Source: an uncultured Clostridia bacterium (GTDB taxonomy: Bacteria; Bacillota; Clostridia; Christensenellales; CAG-314). Taken from it: a stretch of DNA of 64,000 bases. A model generated the notes under the pieces. It ran no database searches and was not told the DNA's origin. It saw only the letters and a program-made list of their open reading frames with translations. The stretch spans positions 1 through 64,000 of the forward strand of contig CALVLA010000007.1 of NCBI GenBank assembly GCA_944336125.1. Direction: 5' to 3'. This document shows positions 48,747-57,527 of the stretch, in pieces. Both the position numbers and the translations under genes were made by a program. Numbering within the stretch: the first letter of the stretch is position 1; each line of letters starts with the position of its first letter.

Positions 48747-50834
48747 ATGGCTCGCAGGCCTGTTTTAGCTTCGCTTTGCGGTACCGCTTTAGGTATCGTG
48801 TTTGCATATTTGACACAAACAAGCATCGGCTTTTCCGCATTACTTTTGATTGCGGTTGCCGGTGTGATTTTCATGCTGACTTACTTTGCGGGCTACAAGT
48901 CTGTCGCCGGGTGTCTTGCCGTCTTTTCCGTGATAGGGTTTCTTTTGTTTTCGGTAAATCTTTGCGTATACGAAGCCGGTTATTACGACAATGCCGAAGT
49001 CGAAGTTACAGGTGTGTTGACAGATGATGAAAACGTTTTGCGCGATTGTAAAGTTGACGGCAAAAGCATAGACGGCAAAATCGAAATCGATGCGTTTTAC
49101 TTACCAAAAGGCGAAAGAAATCCCGATGTCGGCGATGTGTTTACTTTCAGGTGCAAACTCGGCGACTATGTTTTGATAAAAGACGGCGTCGATACCGTAA
49201 AATTCAAAAAGGGTATCAGATATCGCGTGACCGAATTTTTAAGCGATGTTTACGTAGTTGACGGCGAGGCAAATCTCGGTGAGAAAATAAGACTTTACGT
49301 TAAGGACTTACTTGGTGAGTATCTTTCCGATGACGCTTTCGGTGTTGCTTACGCAATGCTTCTTGGCGACAAGTCTGAAATGGACAGCGAAATTTCCGAT
49401 ATGTTCAGCAATGTCGGCATAGCTCACATCTTTGCGGTAAGCGGTCTGCATATCGGTTTCGTAGTAATGCTGGTAAATATGTTTGTCAAGCGTCGCAGAA
49501 AACTGTCTTTCGCTTTGACCATGTCCGCCGTATTTTGTTACGCTTCGATATGCGGTTTTCCGCCAAGCGTGATGAGAGCAATGATAATGACGGGTCTGAT
49601 GTTGTTTCTCAAAATGATAGGGCGTCAAACCGATTTGCTTTCTTCCGTAGCTTTTGCGGCAAATCTCATTTTGCTTGTTCGTCCGTTTTATCTTTTCGAC
49701 GTCAGTTTCCAAATGTCAGTGGGTGCTGTTTTAGGTATTTGTCTTGTGACGAGACCTCTCAACATCTTTTTCAACGACAAACTAAAAGATAAACCCAAGT
49801 TTGTCAAAAACATTGTTTCTTCTCTTTGCGTGAGCATAGGCGCAACTCTCGGTACTTCTCCTTTTCTTATCGAATATTTCGGAGGCGTTTCGGTTATCGG
49901 TGTGTTCTTCAATGTAATTATGCTTCCGCTGGTTTCCCTTTTGTTCATGTTTATTTTGCTGTCCGTTCTTATTCCGCCTCTCGCTTTGCTTCTTCCTTTG
50001 GCAGGTGCCGTACTCGAATTCGTGATAGACGCGACAAGTTTGTTTTCCGAAATTCCTCAGCTGGTTTTGCCAAAAATAGGGCTTGTTTCGGCAGTCGTCT
50101 TTATTGTTTGTCTTTTTGTCGCGGGCGGCTACCTTTTGATTAAAAATCGTGAGAGAGTTATGCTTTCTCTCATGCTTTTCGCTACTTTGTTTTGCTGCTG
50201 TATATTTTACGATATAAAGCCTATGGTGAACGGACTAACGTATTTCGATACGGGCGGCAGCACTTTTGCCGTGGCTTGCGACAACGATGAGTATTTGTTT
50301 TGTGATTTGAAAAACTTTTACGACTATGAAAAAGCGGAGGAGTTTGACAAAGACGGGACTATTGAGCTTTTTGTGCTTAACTACGAAAACATAAACGAAA
50401 ACGTCGCTTTGACACTTGCTCAAAAATACAAACTGCGGCTGTTCGTAATAGGGCTTATTAAAACCGACGACAAGTATTATTCACTCATTAAAAACGGTGT
50501 GGAAATTAAAAGACTGACGTCCTTCAATTCGCCTGATTTTTTCTTTTCGACTTTGCAGTATTTAGGCTCGCCCGTTGCGGTAAACATAAATTTTTCAAAT
50601 TCGACTTTTACTTACGTTTACCCGCTGACTTCCTTCAGGCTTGAATTTTTGCGAAAAAACACGACGTCTGACTTTTATTTTGTGTCAAATTTTTCGGAAG
50701 AGACAAAATCCGCTTTTCCGTCTTCGCTTGTTTTTACTTCGGAATACGTTGTGAGTGGCGACATTTACTCCACGCAACTGACAGGCAACTTTACATTGTC
50801 GGCAAATGGTGGTAAAATTACCTTTATCAAATAA
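48747..50834 (+). CDS. comEC: ComEC/Rec2-family DNA uptake channel
   Basis: ComEC forms the inner-membrane pore for single-stranded DNA in transformation. The 695-residue protein has N-terminal membrane segments, an extracytoplasmic OB-like domain (about 70-180), the competence domain (about 195-455) with A-Y-A-M-L-L-G-D-K-S-E-M and H-I-F-A-V-S-G-L-H-I-G, and a C-terminal metallo-beta-lactamase-like region (about 490-695). That last region keeps Y-F-D-T-G but has no H-x-H-x-D-H motif. AGGGGAA precedes the ATG at 48747. Next gene is holA, as usual. Confidence 0.9.
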   Translation: MARRPVLASLCGTALGIVFAYLTQTSIGFSALLLIAVAGVIFMLTYFAGYKSVAGCLAVFSVIGFLLFSVNLCVYEAGYYDNAEVEVTGVLTDDENVLRDCKVDGKSIDGKIEIDAFYLPKGERNPDVGDVFTFRCKLGDYVLIKDGVDTVKFKKGIRYRVTEFLSDVYVVDGEANLGEKIRLYVKDLLGEYLSDDAFGVAYAMLLGDKSEMDSEISDMFSNVGIAHIFAVSGLHIGFVVMLVNMFVKRRRKLSFALTMSAVFCYASICGFPPSVMRAMIMTGLMLFLKMIGRQTDLLSSVAFAANLILLVRPFYLFDVSFQMSVGAVLGICLVTRPLNIFFNDKLKDKPKFVKNIVSSLCVSIGATLGTSPFLIEYFGGVSVIGVFFNVIMLPLVSLLFMFILLSVLIPPLALLLPLAGAVLEFVIDATSLFSEIPQLVLPKIGLVSAVVFIVCLFVAGGYLLIKNRERVMLSLMLFATLFCCCIFYDIKPMVNGLTYFDTGGSTFAVACDNDEYLFCDLKNFYDYEKAEEFDKDGTIELFVLNYENINENVALTLAQKYKLRLFVIGLIKTDDKYYSLIKNGVEIKRLTSFNSPDFFFSTLQYLGSPVAVNINFSNSTFTYVYPLTSFRLEFLRKNTTSDFYFVSNFSEETKSAFPSSLVFTSEYVVSGDIYSTQLTGNFTLSANGGKITFIK

Positions 50835-50836
50835 TT

Positions 50837-51802
50837 ATGAAATTGACTTTTAATCAACTCAAAGGGCAGCTCGACAAACTGTCCGACATAGTAGTTATTT
50901 ACGGCGAGGATTATTATCTGCGTGAAAAAGCAGCCGAACAAATCGAAAAGTCGCTTAATCTCGATTTTGTCGATTTGAACAAGGAAGTTTTGGCTCAGGC
51001 GCCTATGGAAAAAATAACCGACGCTTGCGTCACAATGCCTTTTATGTCAGGACGACGTTTGGTAATAGCCGAGGATTATGCCGTTCCGAAAGGAAGGGAT
51101 CAGAAAGAAAGGGAAATAATGGAAAATTATGCTAAAAATCCCACTCTTACCACAATGCTGGTTTTCGTGACGGAAACTCTTCCGAGCGTACTTGACGGAA
51201 TAGTAAACGCCGATTACGTGGACTGCAAAAAGCTTGACGGCAACACTCTCGAAAAATGGATTACCGTTTTTTGTAGGAAAGAGGGAAAACAAATTTCCCC
51301 TTACGACGCAAGACTTTTGGCGGATTATTGTTTGGGGGACATGTCCCGCATAAGTACCGAAACGAAAAAGCTTTGCGATTTTTCGGACCGTGAAATTACC
51401 AAAGAGGACATCGACCTCATGGTGGAAAAGGACAACGAAATCAAACTTTACGAATTGGCAAACGACATCGCAAACAAAAACTGCGACAAGGCATTTTTGT
51501 CGGCTAAAAACCTGCTTGACAAGGGAGTTACCGTTTCGGCATTGGTATCAAGCGTTTACCGCACTTTCAGGAGGATGTTTTACTCGTTGGTGTCGTCGGG
51601 GACAGGACAGAAGGAAATGGCGTCTTACCTCGGGGTGCAGCCTTTTGCGGTGGCGAAAGCGCGCGAAGTGGCTCAAAAGTTTTCGCCGGTAAAGCTTAAA
51701 AAGGCGTTGGAAATTTGTGCAGAGGCAGACGAAAACATCCGCAAAAACATAAACAACAACGCCGTCATAAATTTTTTGATTTTAAGTCTCATAAACATTT
51801 AG
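50837..51802 (+). CDS. holA: DNA polymerase III delta subunit
   Basis: HolA opens the sliding clamp in the clamp loader. The 321-residue protein has the start I-V-V-I-Y-G-E-D-Y-Y-L-R-E-K-A (about 17-31), the P-F-M-S-G-R-R-L-V-I motif (about 68-77) and a helical C-terminal collar domain with L-K-K-A-L-E-I-C-A-E-A-D. It begins two bases after comEC. Length is close to family norm. Confidence 0.92.
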   Translation: MKLTFNQLKGQLDKLSDIVVIYGEDYYLREKAAEQIEKSLNLDFVDLNKEVLAQAPMEKITDACVTMPFMSGRRLVIAEDYAVPKGRDQKEREIMENYAKNPTLTTMLVFVTETLPSVLDGIVNADYVDCKKLDGNTLEKWITVFCRKEGKQISPYDARLLADYCLGDMSRISTETKKLCDFSDREITKEDIDLMVEKDNEIKLYELANDIANKNCDKAFLSAKNLLDKGVTVSALVSSVYRTFRRMFYSLVSSGTGQKEMASYLGVQPFAVAKAREVAQKFSPVKLKKALEICAEADENIRKNINNNAVINFLILSLINI

Positions 51803-51809
51803 GTGAAAT

Positions 51810-52334
51810 ATGCTAGGTCTTTTGAAAAAAAATTACGGCCTTTCGCTTTGGATTGTCAGGGTGATTTTCGGCCTGACGCTCATTTTGGGGCAGTTTTTTT
51901 ACATCGATTCGGTAATGGCTTACGTGTCCATGCTTTTGGGCGTGCAAATCCCTCGCGTATGGTGGTTTTACTTCATTTACGCGCTTTTTGCCACCGCGAT
52001 TGCCGAACTTTTGATAAGGTTGCTTTCCCGTGCGGCTTTCAATCTTTTGCACGTGTACGTCATTCCTTTCAACGAGTTTGTGGTTTTGTTTATGCTTGCC
52101 ACCGCATTGAAAAATCTCGTTGCCGGGCTTATCAAACTCCTTTATCTTTTGACGCCGGTTGTTATGGTGTTCGGCGAAATACTCATCGACTTCATAGTGG
52201 GAGCGGGAGTTTATTTCGCATTGTACTTGGTTGTCAAAAAGCTGTATCTAAACGACAAAACCGCACCTTTTGTTTTTAAATGGGGCGTGATACTTTATAT
52301 GGCGTTCAGCTTTTTGTCGCTGTTTTTCCTGTGA
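51810..52334 (+). CDS. hypothetical multi-pass membrane protein
   Basis: The 174-residue protein has four to five membrane segments (about 12-32, 50-72, 85-103, 110-140, 152-173). AGGTGA precedes the ATG, which follows holA by seven bases. No family or function is recognised. Confidence 0.65.
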   Translation: MLGLLKKNYGLSLWIVRVIFGLTLILGQFFYIDSVMAYVSMLLGVQIPRVWWFYFIYALFATAIAELLIRLLSRAAFNLLHVYVIPFNEFVVLFMLATALKNLVAGLIKLLYLLTPVVMVFGEILIDFIVGAGVYFALYLVVKKLYLNDKTAPFVFKWGVILYMAFSFLSLFFL

Positions 52335-52341
52335 GGTGATC

Positions 52342-53586
52342 ATGAAAAAACTTCTTTCGTTGTTTGCGGCTTTTGTCTGCATGTTTGTTTTTCTGTCACC
52401 CGCAAACGTTTATGCCGCCGAAAGCGGAAATTATGATTACAAGGATTACCGTACTTACTACTGGCTGGAAAAATTCGTGTCGGAAAATCCTTCGCGCACA
52501 GCCGGCACCGACGGGGAAGCTGCCGCCGCCGATTGGATTGCCGAAAATCTTTTAAACATTGGTTTTTCTGCACCAAACATTTCACGCCAATCGTTTGACG
52601 TTTACGCTTACGGCTACGTAAAAGGGGCGGAGGAAAACGCAAAATCGCAAAATGTTATTCTTGACATAAAAAATCAAAATTCAAAAGGTACCGTAGTGAT
52701 TGGCGCTCATTACGACAACGCCACAAACCTCATCGTCGGAAACGATGTTTCGGGAGGGCAAGGCGCATTTGACAACGGCAGCGGAGTCGCGGCGGCACTT
52801 ACGCTTGCCGAAAAACTGAAAAACGTGCCGCTTCCTTTTGACATTCGTTTCGTGTTTTTCGGAGGCGAGGAACTGGGGCTTTCGGGATCCAATTATTATG
52901 TAAACAGCCTTACGCAGCAGCAAAAGGACGACATCGTTTTGATGATTAACTTCGATTCGATTTGTGCGGGTGAGTATCTTTACGTATGGGGCGAGGACGT
53001 TTACAATCCGCAGGAAAACTACTTCGTCGAAAAAAGCGGCGGAGCAATAAGAAAAACGCCTGCGAACAAACGCGCAATAATGGGGGTTACTCTCGGCGGT
53101 TTCAGGCCTTATTACACAACTATGCAGGCTAGCGACAGCACACCTTTCCTCAACGCGGGTGTCCCTGTGGCATTCTTCTTTTCGGGTAACCTTTCTTCTT
53201 CATCATTCGGTTACGTCGAAAACGACGGGAAAAATTCCGTCATGCATTCGCAAAACGATACTTTGGAATACCTGAAAGCAAACTTCGGCATAAATTTTGT
53301 GCTTAATATGGAAAGTGTGGTAAATACTGTTTACGAAGGGCTTGTCGATTCCGACGCATTTGTTTCGGCAGTACAAAATGCCAGAGATTACATCGCAAAG
53401 GGTTTTTGGCTCAACAGCATTTACGCTTACTTGATTTTGCTTGTAGTCGTAATAGGTCTTTGCGTTGCGGCATATTGCTATCACAAAAAACTCATGAAAA
53501 ACGCTATTTTGGGAAATGCGGACGTAAAAGACACCAAAATTTTCTCAAAACCTAATGACGACGACATCTTTACTTTCAGAGAGTGA
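52342..53586 (+). CDS. membrane-anchored M28 family metallopeptidase
   Basis: M28 peptidases are zinc aminopeptidases. The 414-residue protein has a signal peptide (about 1-26), the PA-like lid and the zinc core: H in G-A-H-Y-D-N (about 119-124), D in F-D-N-G-S-G (about 141), E-E in F-G-G-E-E-L-G (about 177-178), D in N-F-D-S-I (about 206) and a late H in V-M-H-S-Q-N-D. A C-terminal membrane helix (about 358-382) follows. AGGTG precedes the ATG at 52342; the GTG at 52336 is less likely. Confidence 0.88.
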   Translation: MKKLLSLFAAFVCMFVFLSPANVYAAESGNYDYKDYRTYYWLEKFVSENPSRTAGTDGEAAAADWIAENLLNIGFSAPNISRQSFDVYAYGYVKGAEENAKSQNVILDIKNQNSKGTVVIGAHYDNATNLIVGNDVSGGQGAFDNGSGVAAALTLAEKLKNVPLPFDIRFVFFGGEELGLSGSNYYVNSLTQQQKDDIVLMINFDSICAGEYLYVWGEDVYNPQENYFVEKSGGAIRKTPANKRAIMGVTLGGFRPYYTTMQASDSTPFLNAGVPVAFFFSGNLSSSSFGYVENDGKNSVMHSQNDTLEYLKANFGINFVLNMESVVNTVYEGLVDSDAFVSAVQNARDYIAKGFWLNSIYAYLILLVVVIGLCVAAYCYHKKLMKNAILGNADVKDTKIFSKPNDDDIFTFRE

Positions 53587-53588
53587 TT

Positions 53589-54464
53589 ATGACAGGGTGG
53601 TTTGTTACCAGCGGCTATTTTACCAACGATTCGGTCGAGTATGTCGCGGAAAGTTTTAAAAAAGCATTTGAAAAAGAGAAAATTCGCTTCGTCAGAAAAA
53701 AAAGCAATGAGCTCGGTTGTTTTTTGAGTGAAAGCGGTGAGGTTTGTTTTGACGAGCCTATGCCTGATTTCGTGTTGTTTTGGGACAAGGATGTGACACT
53801 TGCCAAGTGCATTGAAAAATGCGGCGTCAGAGTTTTCAACAAAAGCAGCGTAATTGAAATTTGCGACAGCAAAATCAATACGGCGGTAGCGCTTTCAAAC
53901 CGCAACCTACCTATGCCGAAAACAGTTTTTTCGCCTCTGGTTTTTTCAAATAGGGATGAAACCGACGACGTTTTTCTCAAAGGACTTTTGAAACAACTTT
54001 CTTTTCCCATTGTCGTAAAGGAAGCCTGCGGCTCTTTCGGAAGTCAGGTTTATCTTGTAAAAAACATTGAACAACTTAAAGAAATAAGAAAAAAACTTTT
54101 GCATGTTCCGCATCTATATCAGGAGTTTGTTTCTTCGAGCGAGGGCAGGGACGAAAGGATAATAGTCATAGGCAAAAAAGCCGTTGCTTTTATGCAAAGG
54201 AAAAACGACAAGGATTTCAGGGCTAATATAGAACTTGGCGGAAAAGCATATTTTGACGTTCCGCCGTGCGAGTTTGTTCAAGTCGCGCAAAAGGTAGCTG
54301 AAATACTTGACGCCGATTATCTCGGGGTAGATTTGCTTTATGACAAAAGCGGGCTTCCGCTTGTTTGCGAAGTCAATTCAAACGCCTATTTCAAAGGCAT
54401 ACAAAGTGTAAGCGACGCCGATATCGCCGAAATTTATCTCAAACATATTGTGTCGGTATTGTGA
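53589..54464 (+). CDS. RimK/LysX-like ATP-grasp ligase
   Basis: The 291-residue protein is an ATP-grasp enzyme of the RimK type, which joins an amino acid or amine to a carboxylate. Seen are the K-I-N-T-A-V-A-L segment (about 97-104), the P-loop-like K-E-A-C-G-S-F-G-S-Q-V (about 141-151), the D-E-R-I-I-V-I-G strand, F-R-A-N-I-E-L-G-G and the metal site C-E-V-N-S-N-A-Y. Substrate unknown. The ATG at 53589 overlaps with the previous stop region. Confidence 0.8.
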   Translation: MTGWFVTSGYFTNDSVEYVAESFKKAFEKEKIRFVRKKSNELGCFLSESGEVCFDEPMPDFVLFWDKDVTLAKCIEKCGVRVFNKSSVIEICDSKINTAVALSNRNLPMPKTVFSPLVFSNRDETDDVFLKGLLKQLSFPIVVKEACGSFGSQVYLVKNIEQLKEIRKKLLHVPHLYQEFVSSSEGRDERIIVIGKKAVAFMQRKNDKDFRANIELGGKAYFDVPPCEFVQVAQKVAEILDADYLGVDLLYDKSGLPLVCEVNSNAYFKGIQSVSDADIAEIYLKHIVSVL

Positions 54465-54471
54465 GGACTTT

Positions 54472-55146
54472 ATGGATAACGTCGAACTTGTCAAACAAAA
54501 AATTTCAACTGCGGCTCAAAAAGCTGGCAAAACTTTTGATGACATAACGGTGGTTTGCGCCACTAAAACGAGAGATATCGAAACCGTTAAAAAAATCAAG
54601 GACTGGGGTTTTCATATCGCGGGTGAAAACAGGGTTCAGGAACTGACGGAAAAATATCAGCCGATTGAGGGAATAAGCTGGCAGATTGTGGGGCAGTTGC
54701 AAACAAACAAAGTCAAATACATCGCAGACAAAGTCGATATGATTCAGTCGCTTGACAGGGAAAGCTTAGCGGCGGAAATAGACAGACAGTGTAAAAAGAT
54801 AGGAAAAGTCATGCCAGTGCTTGTTGAAGTGAACATTTCCGAAATCGAGGGGCGCGGCGGCGTAATGTACGACGAAGCCGTTGATTTCGTTAACCTCGTG
54901 GCAGAAAAATACAAAAACGTGAAAGTGGAAGGATTTATGACGGTTTTGCCTATCTGCGACAGCGACGAAGAGCGAAGCGTATTTTGCAAAAAAATGAAAA
55001 CGCTGTTTGACAAAGCTCAAAAATTGTGCCAAACTTGCGATATAAAATTTTTGTCGATGGGTATGTCCGACGACTATGAAGTCGCCGTCGAAAACGGCGC
55101 CAATATGATAAGACTGGGCAGATGCCTTTTCGGGGAGAGACACTGA
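54472..55146 (+). CDS. YggS/PROSC-family pyridoxal phosphate homeostasis protein
   Basis: The 224-residue protein has the alanine-racemase-like N-terminal barrel. The PLP lysine is in V-C-A-T-K-T-R (about 27-33); further signs are G-E-N-R-V-Q-E-L (about 50-57), W-Q-I-V-G-Q-L-Q-T-N-K (the family H-F-I-G-x-L-Q-x-N-K, here changed), and L-S-M-G-M-S-D-D-Y with I-R-L-G-R-C-L-F-G at the end. GAGGA precedes the ATG. Before sepF, as in many Gram-positives. Confidence 0.92.
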   Translation: MDNVELVKQKISTAAQKAGKTFDDITVVCATKTRDIETVKKIKDWGFHIAGENRVQELTEKYQPIEGISWQIVGQLQTNKVKYIADKVDMIQSLDRESLAAEIDRQCKKIGKVMPVLVEVNISEIEGRGGVMYDEAVDFVNLVAEKYKNVKVEGFMTVLPICDSDEERSVFCKKMKTLFDKAQKLCQTCDIKFLSMGMSDDYEVAVENGANMIRLGRCLFGERH

Positions 55147-55427
55147 TGAAAAAATTTAAAAAAGAATCTGCTGAAAACAAAATTAGCGTAAAAAACGTTT
55201 ATGTGTTTTATCCGCTTAATTTCGACGACGTTCAGTATTCCATCGACGCGCTGATGGACGGCACTCCGCTTATTATTTCCTTTTCCAAAGTGGACGAAAA
55301 AAACACTCAGCGCTTTTTGGACTTTTTGAGCGGCGCCATTTACGCGCTTAAAGGCAGGGTTCTTCAGTTGGGACAACGTGATTTTCTGTTCAGTCCCGAC
55401 GGAGTTGAGGTGATTTTTGACAACTAA
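55146..55427 (+). CDS. sepF: cell division protein SepF
   Basis: SepF anchors FtsZ filaments to the membrane at the septum. The 93-residue protein is nearly only the core domain (about 15-93): V-Y-V-F-Y-P-L-N-F-D-D-V, then P-L-I-I-S-F-S-K-V-D, R-F-L-D-F-L-S-G-A-I-Y-A-L and a terminal F-L-F-S-P. The usual long linker and N-terminal membrane helix are short or missing, only a lysine-rich start of 10 residues remains. It overlaps yggS by one base and lspA by 11. Confidence 0.9.
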   Translation: MKKFKKESAENKISVKNVYVFYPLNFDDVQYSIDALMDGTPLIISFSKVDEKNTQRFLDFLSGAIYALKGRVLQLGQRDFLFSPDGVEVIFDN

Positions 55428-55950
55428 AAGTTTTTTTTCAAAATATAAGTATCTTATTACTATACTCATTACGGTAATTTTGTCTGTTGCCATAGACATG
55501 ATTACCAAAGTCATTGCCGAAAATTCTTTGCAGGACGTTACGATAAACGTCATCGGCAGCTGGCTTACGTTTACTTTCGTGACAAACCCGGGTGCTGCTT
55601 TCGGAAGCATGGAAGGCGCAAATATATTCTTTTTTATCGCAACTTTAATCGGCGTGCCTTTAATCGTGTTTTTGCTTGCCGTAAACAAAAAGCAAAGCCT
55701 TTTCGGCAACATCGGTTTGGCTTTGATGCTGGGAGGTACGATAGGCAACGCAATCGACCGCGCGTTTTTGGGAAACGGTTTTTTCAACGGCGAAGTGCGC
55801 GACTTTATCGCGGTCAGGGGATTTGCCGTGTTTAACATCGCGGACAGCTGTCTTGTGGTGGGCGTGATTATTTTTATAATTGCAATACTTTTTATCGACA
55901 AGGACGCTTTGTTTACCAAAAAGGAAAAAAAGCATGAGTCAGACGCATAA
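55417..55950 (+). CDS. lspA: lipoprotein signal peptidase (signal peptidase II)
   Basis: LspA cleaves prolipoprotein signal peptides. The 177-residue membrane protein has four helices and the catalytic aspartate boxes: F-V-T-N-P-G-A-A-F-G (about 52-61), G-N-A-I-D-R-A-F (about 110-117) and F-N-I-A-D-S-C (about 137-143). The start is TTG at 55417, six bases after GAGG. Between the N-R boxes the family G-x-N-D motif appears as G-N-G-F-F-N-G. Confidence 0.9.
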   Translation: MTTKSFFSKYKYLITILITVILSVAIDMITKVIAENSLQDVTINVIGSWLTFTFVTNPGAAFGSMEGANIFFFIATLIGVPLIVFLLAVNKKQSLFGNIGLALMLGGTIGNAIDRAFLGNGFFNGEVRDFIAVRGFAVFNIADSCLVVGVIIFIIAILFIDKDALFTKKEKKHESDA

Positions 55951-56842
55951 CATTTTTTTTGACGAAAATTACGACGGTGACAGATTTGACGCTGCGCTTT
56001 GCGAAGCAATTCCTGATTTCAGCCGTTCGGCTTGTCTGAAACTCATTAAGGAAGGGGCGGCTCTTCTCAACGGAAAAGCCGAAAAGCCATCAAAAACGAT
56101 AAGGGAAGGTGACGTGGCGTGCGTTACCGTACCCGACGCGAAACCTGTGGAAATTTTGCCTCAGGACATTCCTATCGACATCGTCTGGCAGGACAGCTGC
56201 ATGGCGGTGATAAACAAACAGCAGGGGCTTACGGTTCATCCGGCAAACGGCGTTTATACCGATACTTTGGTCAATGCTTTGCTTTTTCACATAAAAGACC
56301 TTTCGGGAATTAACGGCGACATAAGACCCGGCATAGTTCACAGGCTTGACAAAGATACGTCGGGGCTTATGTTGGTTGCGAAAAACGACGTGGCGCACAG
56401 GAAGCTTGCCGAGCAGATTGCCACCAAAACCTGCAAAAGGATTTATTACGCTTTGCTTGAAGGAGTGGTGAAAGAGGACAGCGGAGTTGTTGAACAACCC
56501 ATAGGCCGCAGCAAAACCGACAGAAAAAAAATGGCGGTGGTTTCCGACGGAAAGTGGGCAAAAACTTACTATACCGTACTCGAAAGGTTCAAAAATTTTA
56601 CACTCATGAAGTTTGAACTGGCAACGGGCAGAACTCATCAGATTCGAGTGCATGCAAAGTTTTTGGGGCATCCTGTGGTGGGAGACCCTGTTTACGGATT
56701 TAAAAATCAAAAGTTCAAACTTAACGGCCAGCTTTTGCATTCAAAACAAATTTCGTTTTTTCACCCTGGTTCGGGAGAACAAATGACTTTTGACAGCGAG
56801 CTGCCCGACTACTTCAAAAAAATTTTGGACGCTTTGAAATAA
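55934..56842 (+). CDS. RluD-family 23S rRNA pseudouridine synthase
   Basis: The 302-residue protein has an N-terminal S4 RNA-binding domain (about 10-75, D-G-D-R-F-D-A-A-L then S-R-S-A-C-L-K-L-I-K-E-G) and the RluA/RluD catalytic core with H-R-L-D-K-D-T-S-G-L-M-L (about 135-146), G-R-T-H-Q-I-R-V-H and a final P-D-Y-F. It overlaps lspA by 17 bases, the common lspA-rluD pair. ATG at 55934 is the only start that leaves the S4 domain whole. Confidence 0.93.
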   Translation: MSQTHNIFFDENYDGDRFDAALCEAIPDFSRSACLKLIKEGAALLNGKAEKPSKTIREGDVACVTVPDAKPVEILPQDIPIDIVWQDSCMAVINKQQGLTVHPANGVYTDTLVNALLFHIKDLSGINGDIRPGIVHRLDKDTSGLMLVAKNDVAHRKLAEQIATKTCKRIYYALLEGVVKEDSGVVEQPIGRSKTDRKKMAVVSDGKWAKTYYTVLERFKNFTLMKFELATGRTHQIRVHAKFLGHPVVGDPVYGFKNQKFKLNGQLLHSKQISFFHPGSGEQMTFDSELPDYFKKILDALK

Positions 56843-56847
56843 AAAGG

Positions 56848-56876
56848 TTTACACTTAAAAAAAAGTGTGATATTAT
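56848..56876 (+). promoter_or_regulatory. promoter of the pyrimidine operon
   Basis: TTTACA (56848-56853) and TATTAT (56871-56876) are 17 bases apart; transcription would start near 56883. Confidence 0.85.
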
Positions 56877-56891
56877 TTACGAAATCGGATA

Positions 56892-56985
56892 TCTTTAAGT
56901 CGGTACAGAGAGACCGTCAAGATTGACATATTTATTTCTTTCGGGTGTATTATGATGTCTTGCGGTCACGCAAGACATTTTTTTT
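56892..56985 (+). promoter_or_regulatory. PyrR-dependent attenuator (binding loop, antiterminator, terminator)
   Basis: The PyrR binding loop at 56892-56921 has the conserved ACAGAGAGACCG core. Downstream a perfect terminator stem ATGTCTTGC (56955-56963) with GCAAGACAT (56970-56978) and T-run lies before the pyrR ribosome binding site. CCGTCAAGAT (56914-56923) can pair with ATGTCTTGCGG as antiterminator with one bulge. UMP-bound PyrR should favour termination. Confidence 0.85.
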
Positions 56986-56995
56986 AGGGGAACAA

Positions 56996-57517
56996 ATGAA
57001 AACCGATAGGATTTTTTTGAACGAAACCGAAATGGCCAAAACAATTGCGCGTTTGAGTTTCGCAATATTCGAAAACAACCCTTCCGAAAACCTGGGTATT
57101 TTGGGAATTCACACCGGCGGCGCCGTGCTGGCACGTCGTATTTGCCGTTTTCTCAAAAACACTAAAGGCGTTGACGTTCCTTGCGGAGTGTTGGACGTTT
57201 CTCTTTTCAGGGACGACAACAAATGCGGCGCCGATTATATTGACAAGACAAGTATCGATTTCTGCGTCGCCGACAAACATATCGTGTTAGTCGACGACGT
57301 TTTGTTTACCGGAAGAACTGTCAGGGCTGCGCTTAACGCAATCAACGCTCTCGGACGTCCAAAGTCAGTCAAACTTGCCGTTTTGGTTGACAGGGGACAC
57401 AGAGAACTTCCGATAAAACCCGATTACGTAGGAAAAAACATTCCGACAAACAGCGGTCAGAAAGTCGTCGTAAGGTTTGACGAAACAGACGGTTACGACG
57501 CGGTTGAAATTTTGTAA
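56996..57517 (+). CDS. pyrR: PyrR, pyr operon attenuator protein / uracil phosphoribosyltransferase
   Basis: PyrR binds the leader RNA with UMP and also has UPRT activity. The 173-residue protein shows the PRPP loop H-I-V-L-V-D-D-V-L-F-T-G-R-T-V-R (about 95-110), the G-I-H-T-G-G (about 39-44) and R-D-D-N segment. AGGGGAA precedes the ATG at 56996; the upstream in-frame start lies in the terminator. It is the first gene of the operon it controls. Confidence 0.95.
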   Translation: MKTDRIFLNETEMAKTIARLSFAIFENNPSENLGILGIHTGGAVLARRICRFLKNTKGVDVPCGVLDVSLFRDDNKCGADYIDKTSIDFCVADKHIVLVDDVLFTGRTVRAALNAINALGRPKSVKLAVLVDRGHRELPIKPDYVGKNIPTNSGQKVVVRFDETDGYDAVEIL

Positions 57518-57527
57518 CGAGGTGTTT

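Noticed and set aside
56923-56958. Second promoter-like TTGACA inside the pyr leader
   Set aside because: No -10 at 16-18 bases; the bases are part of the PyrR antiterminator region.
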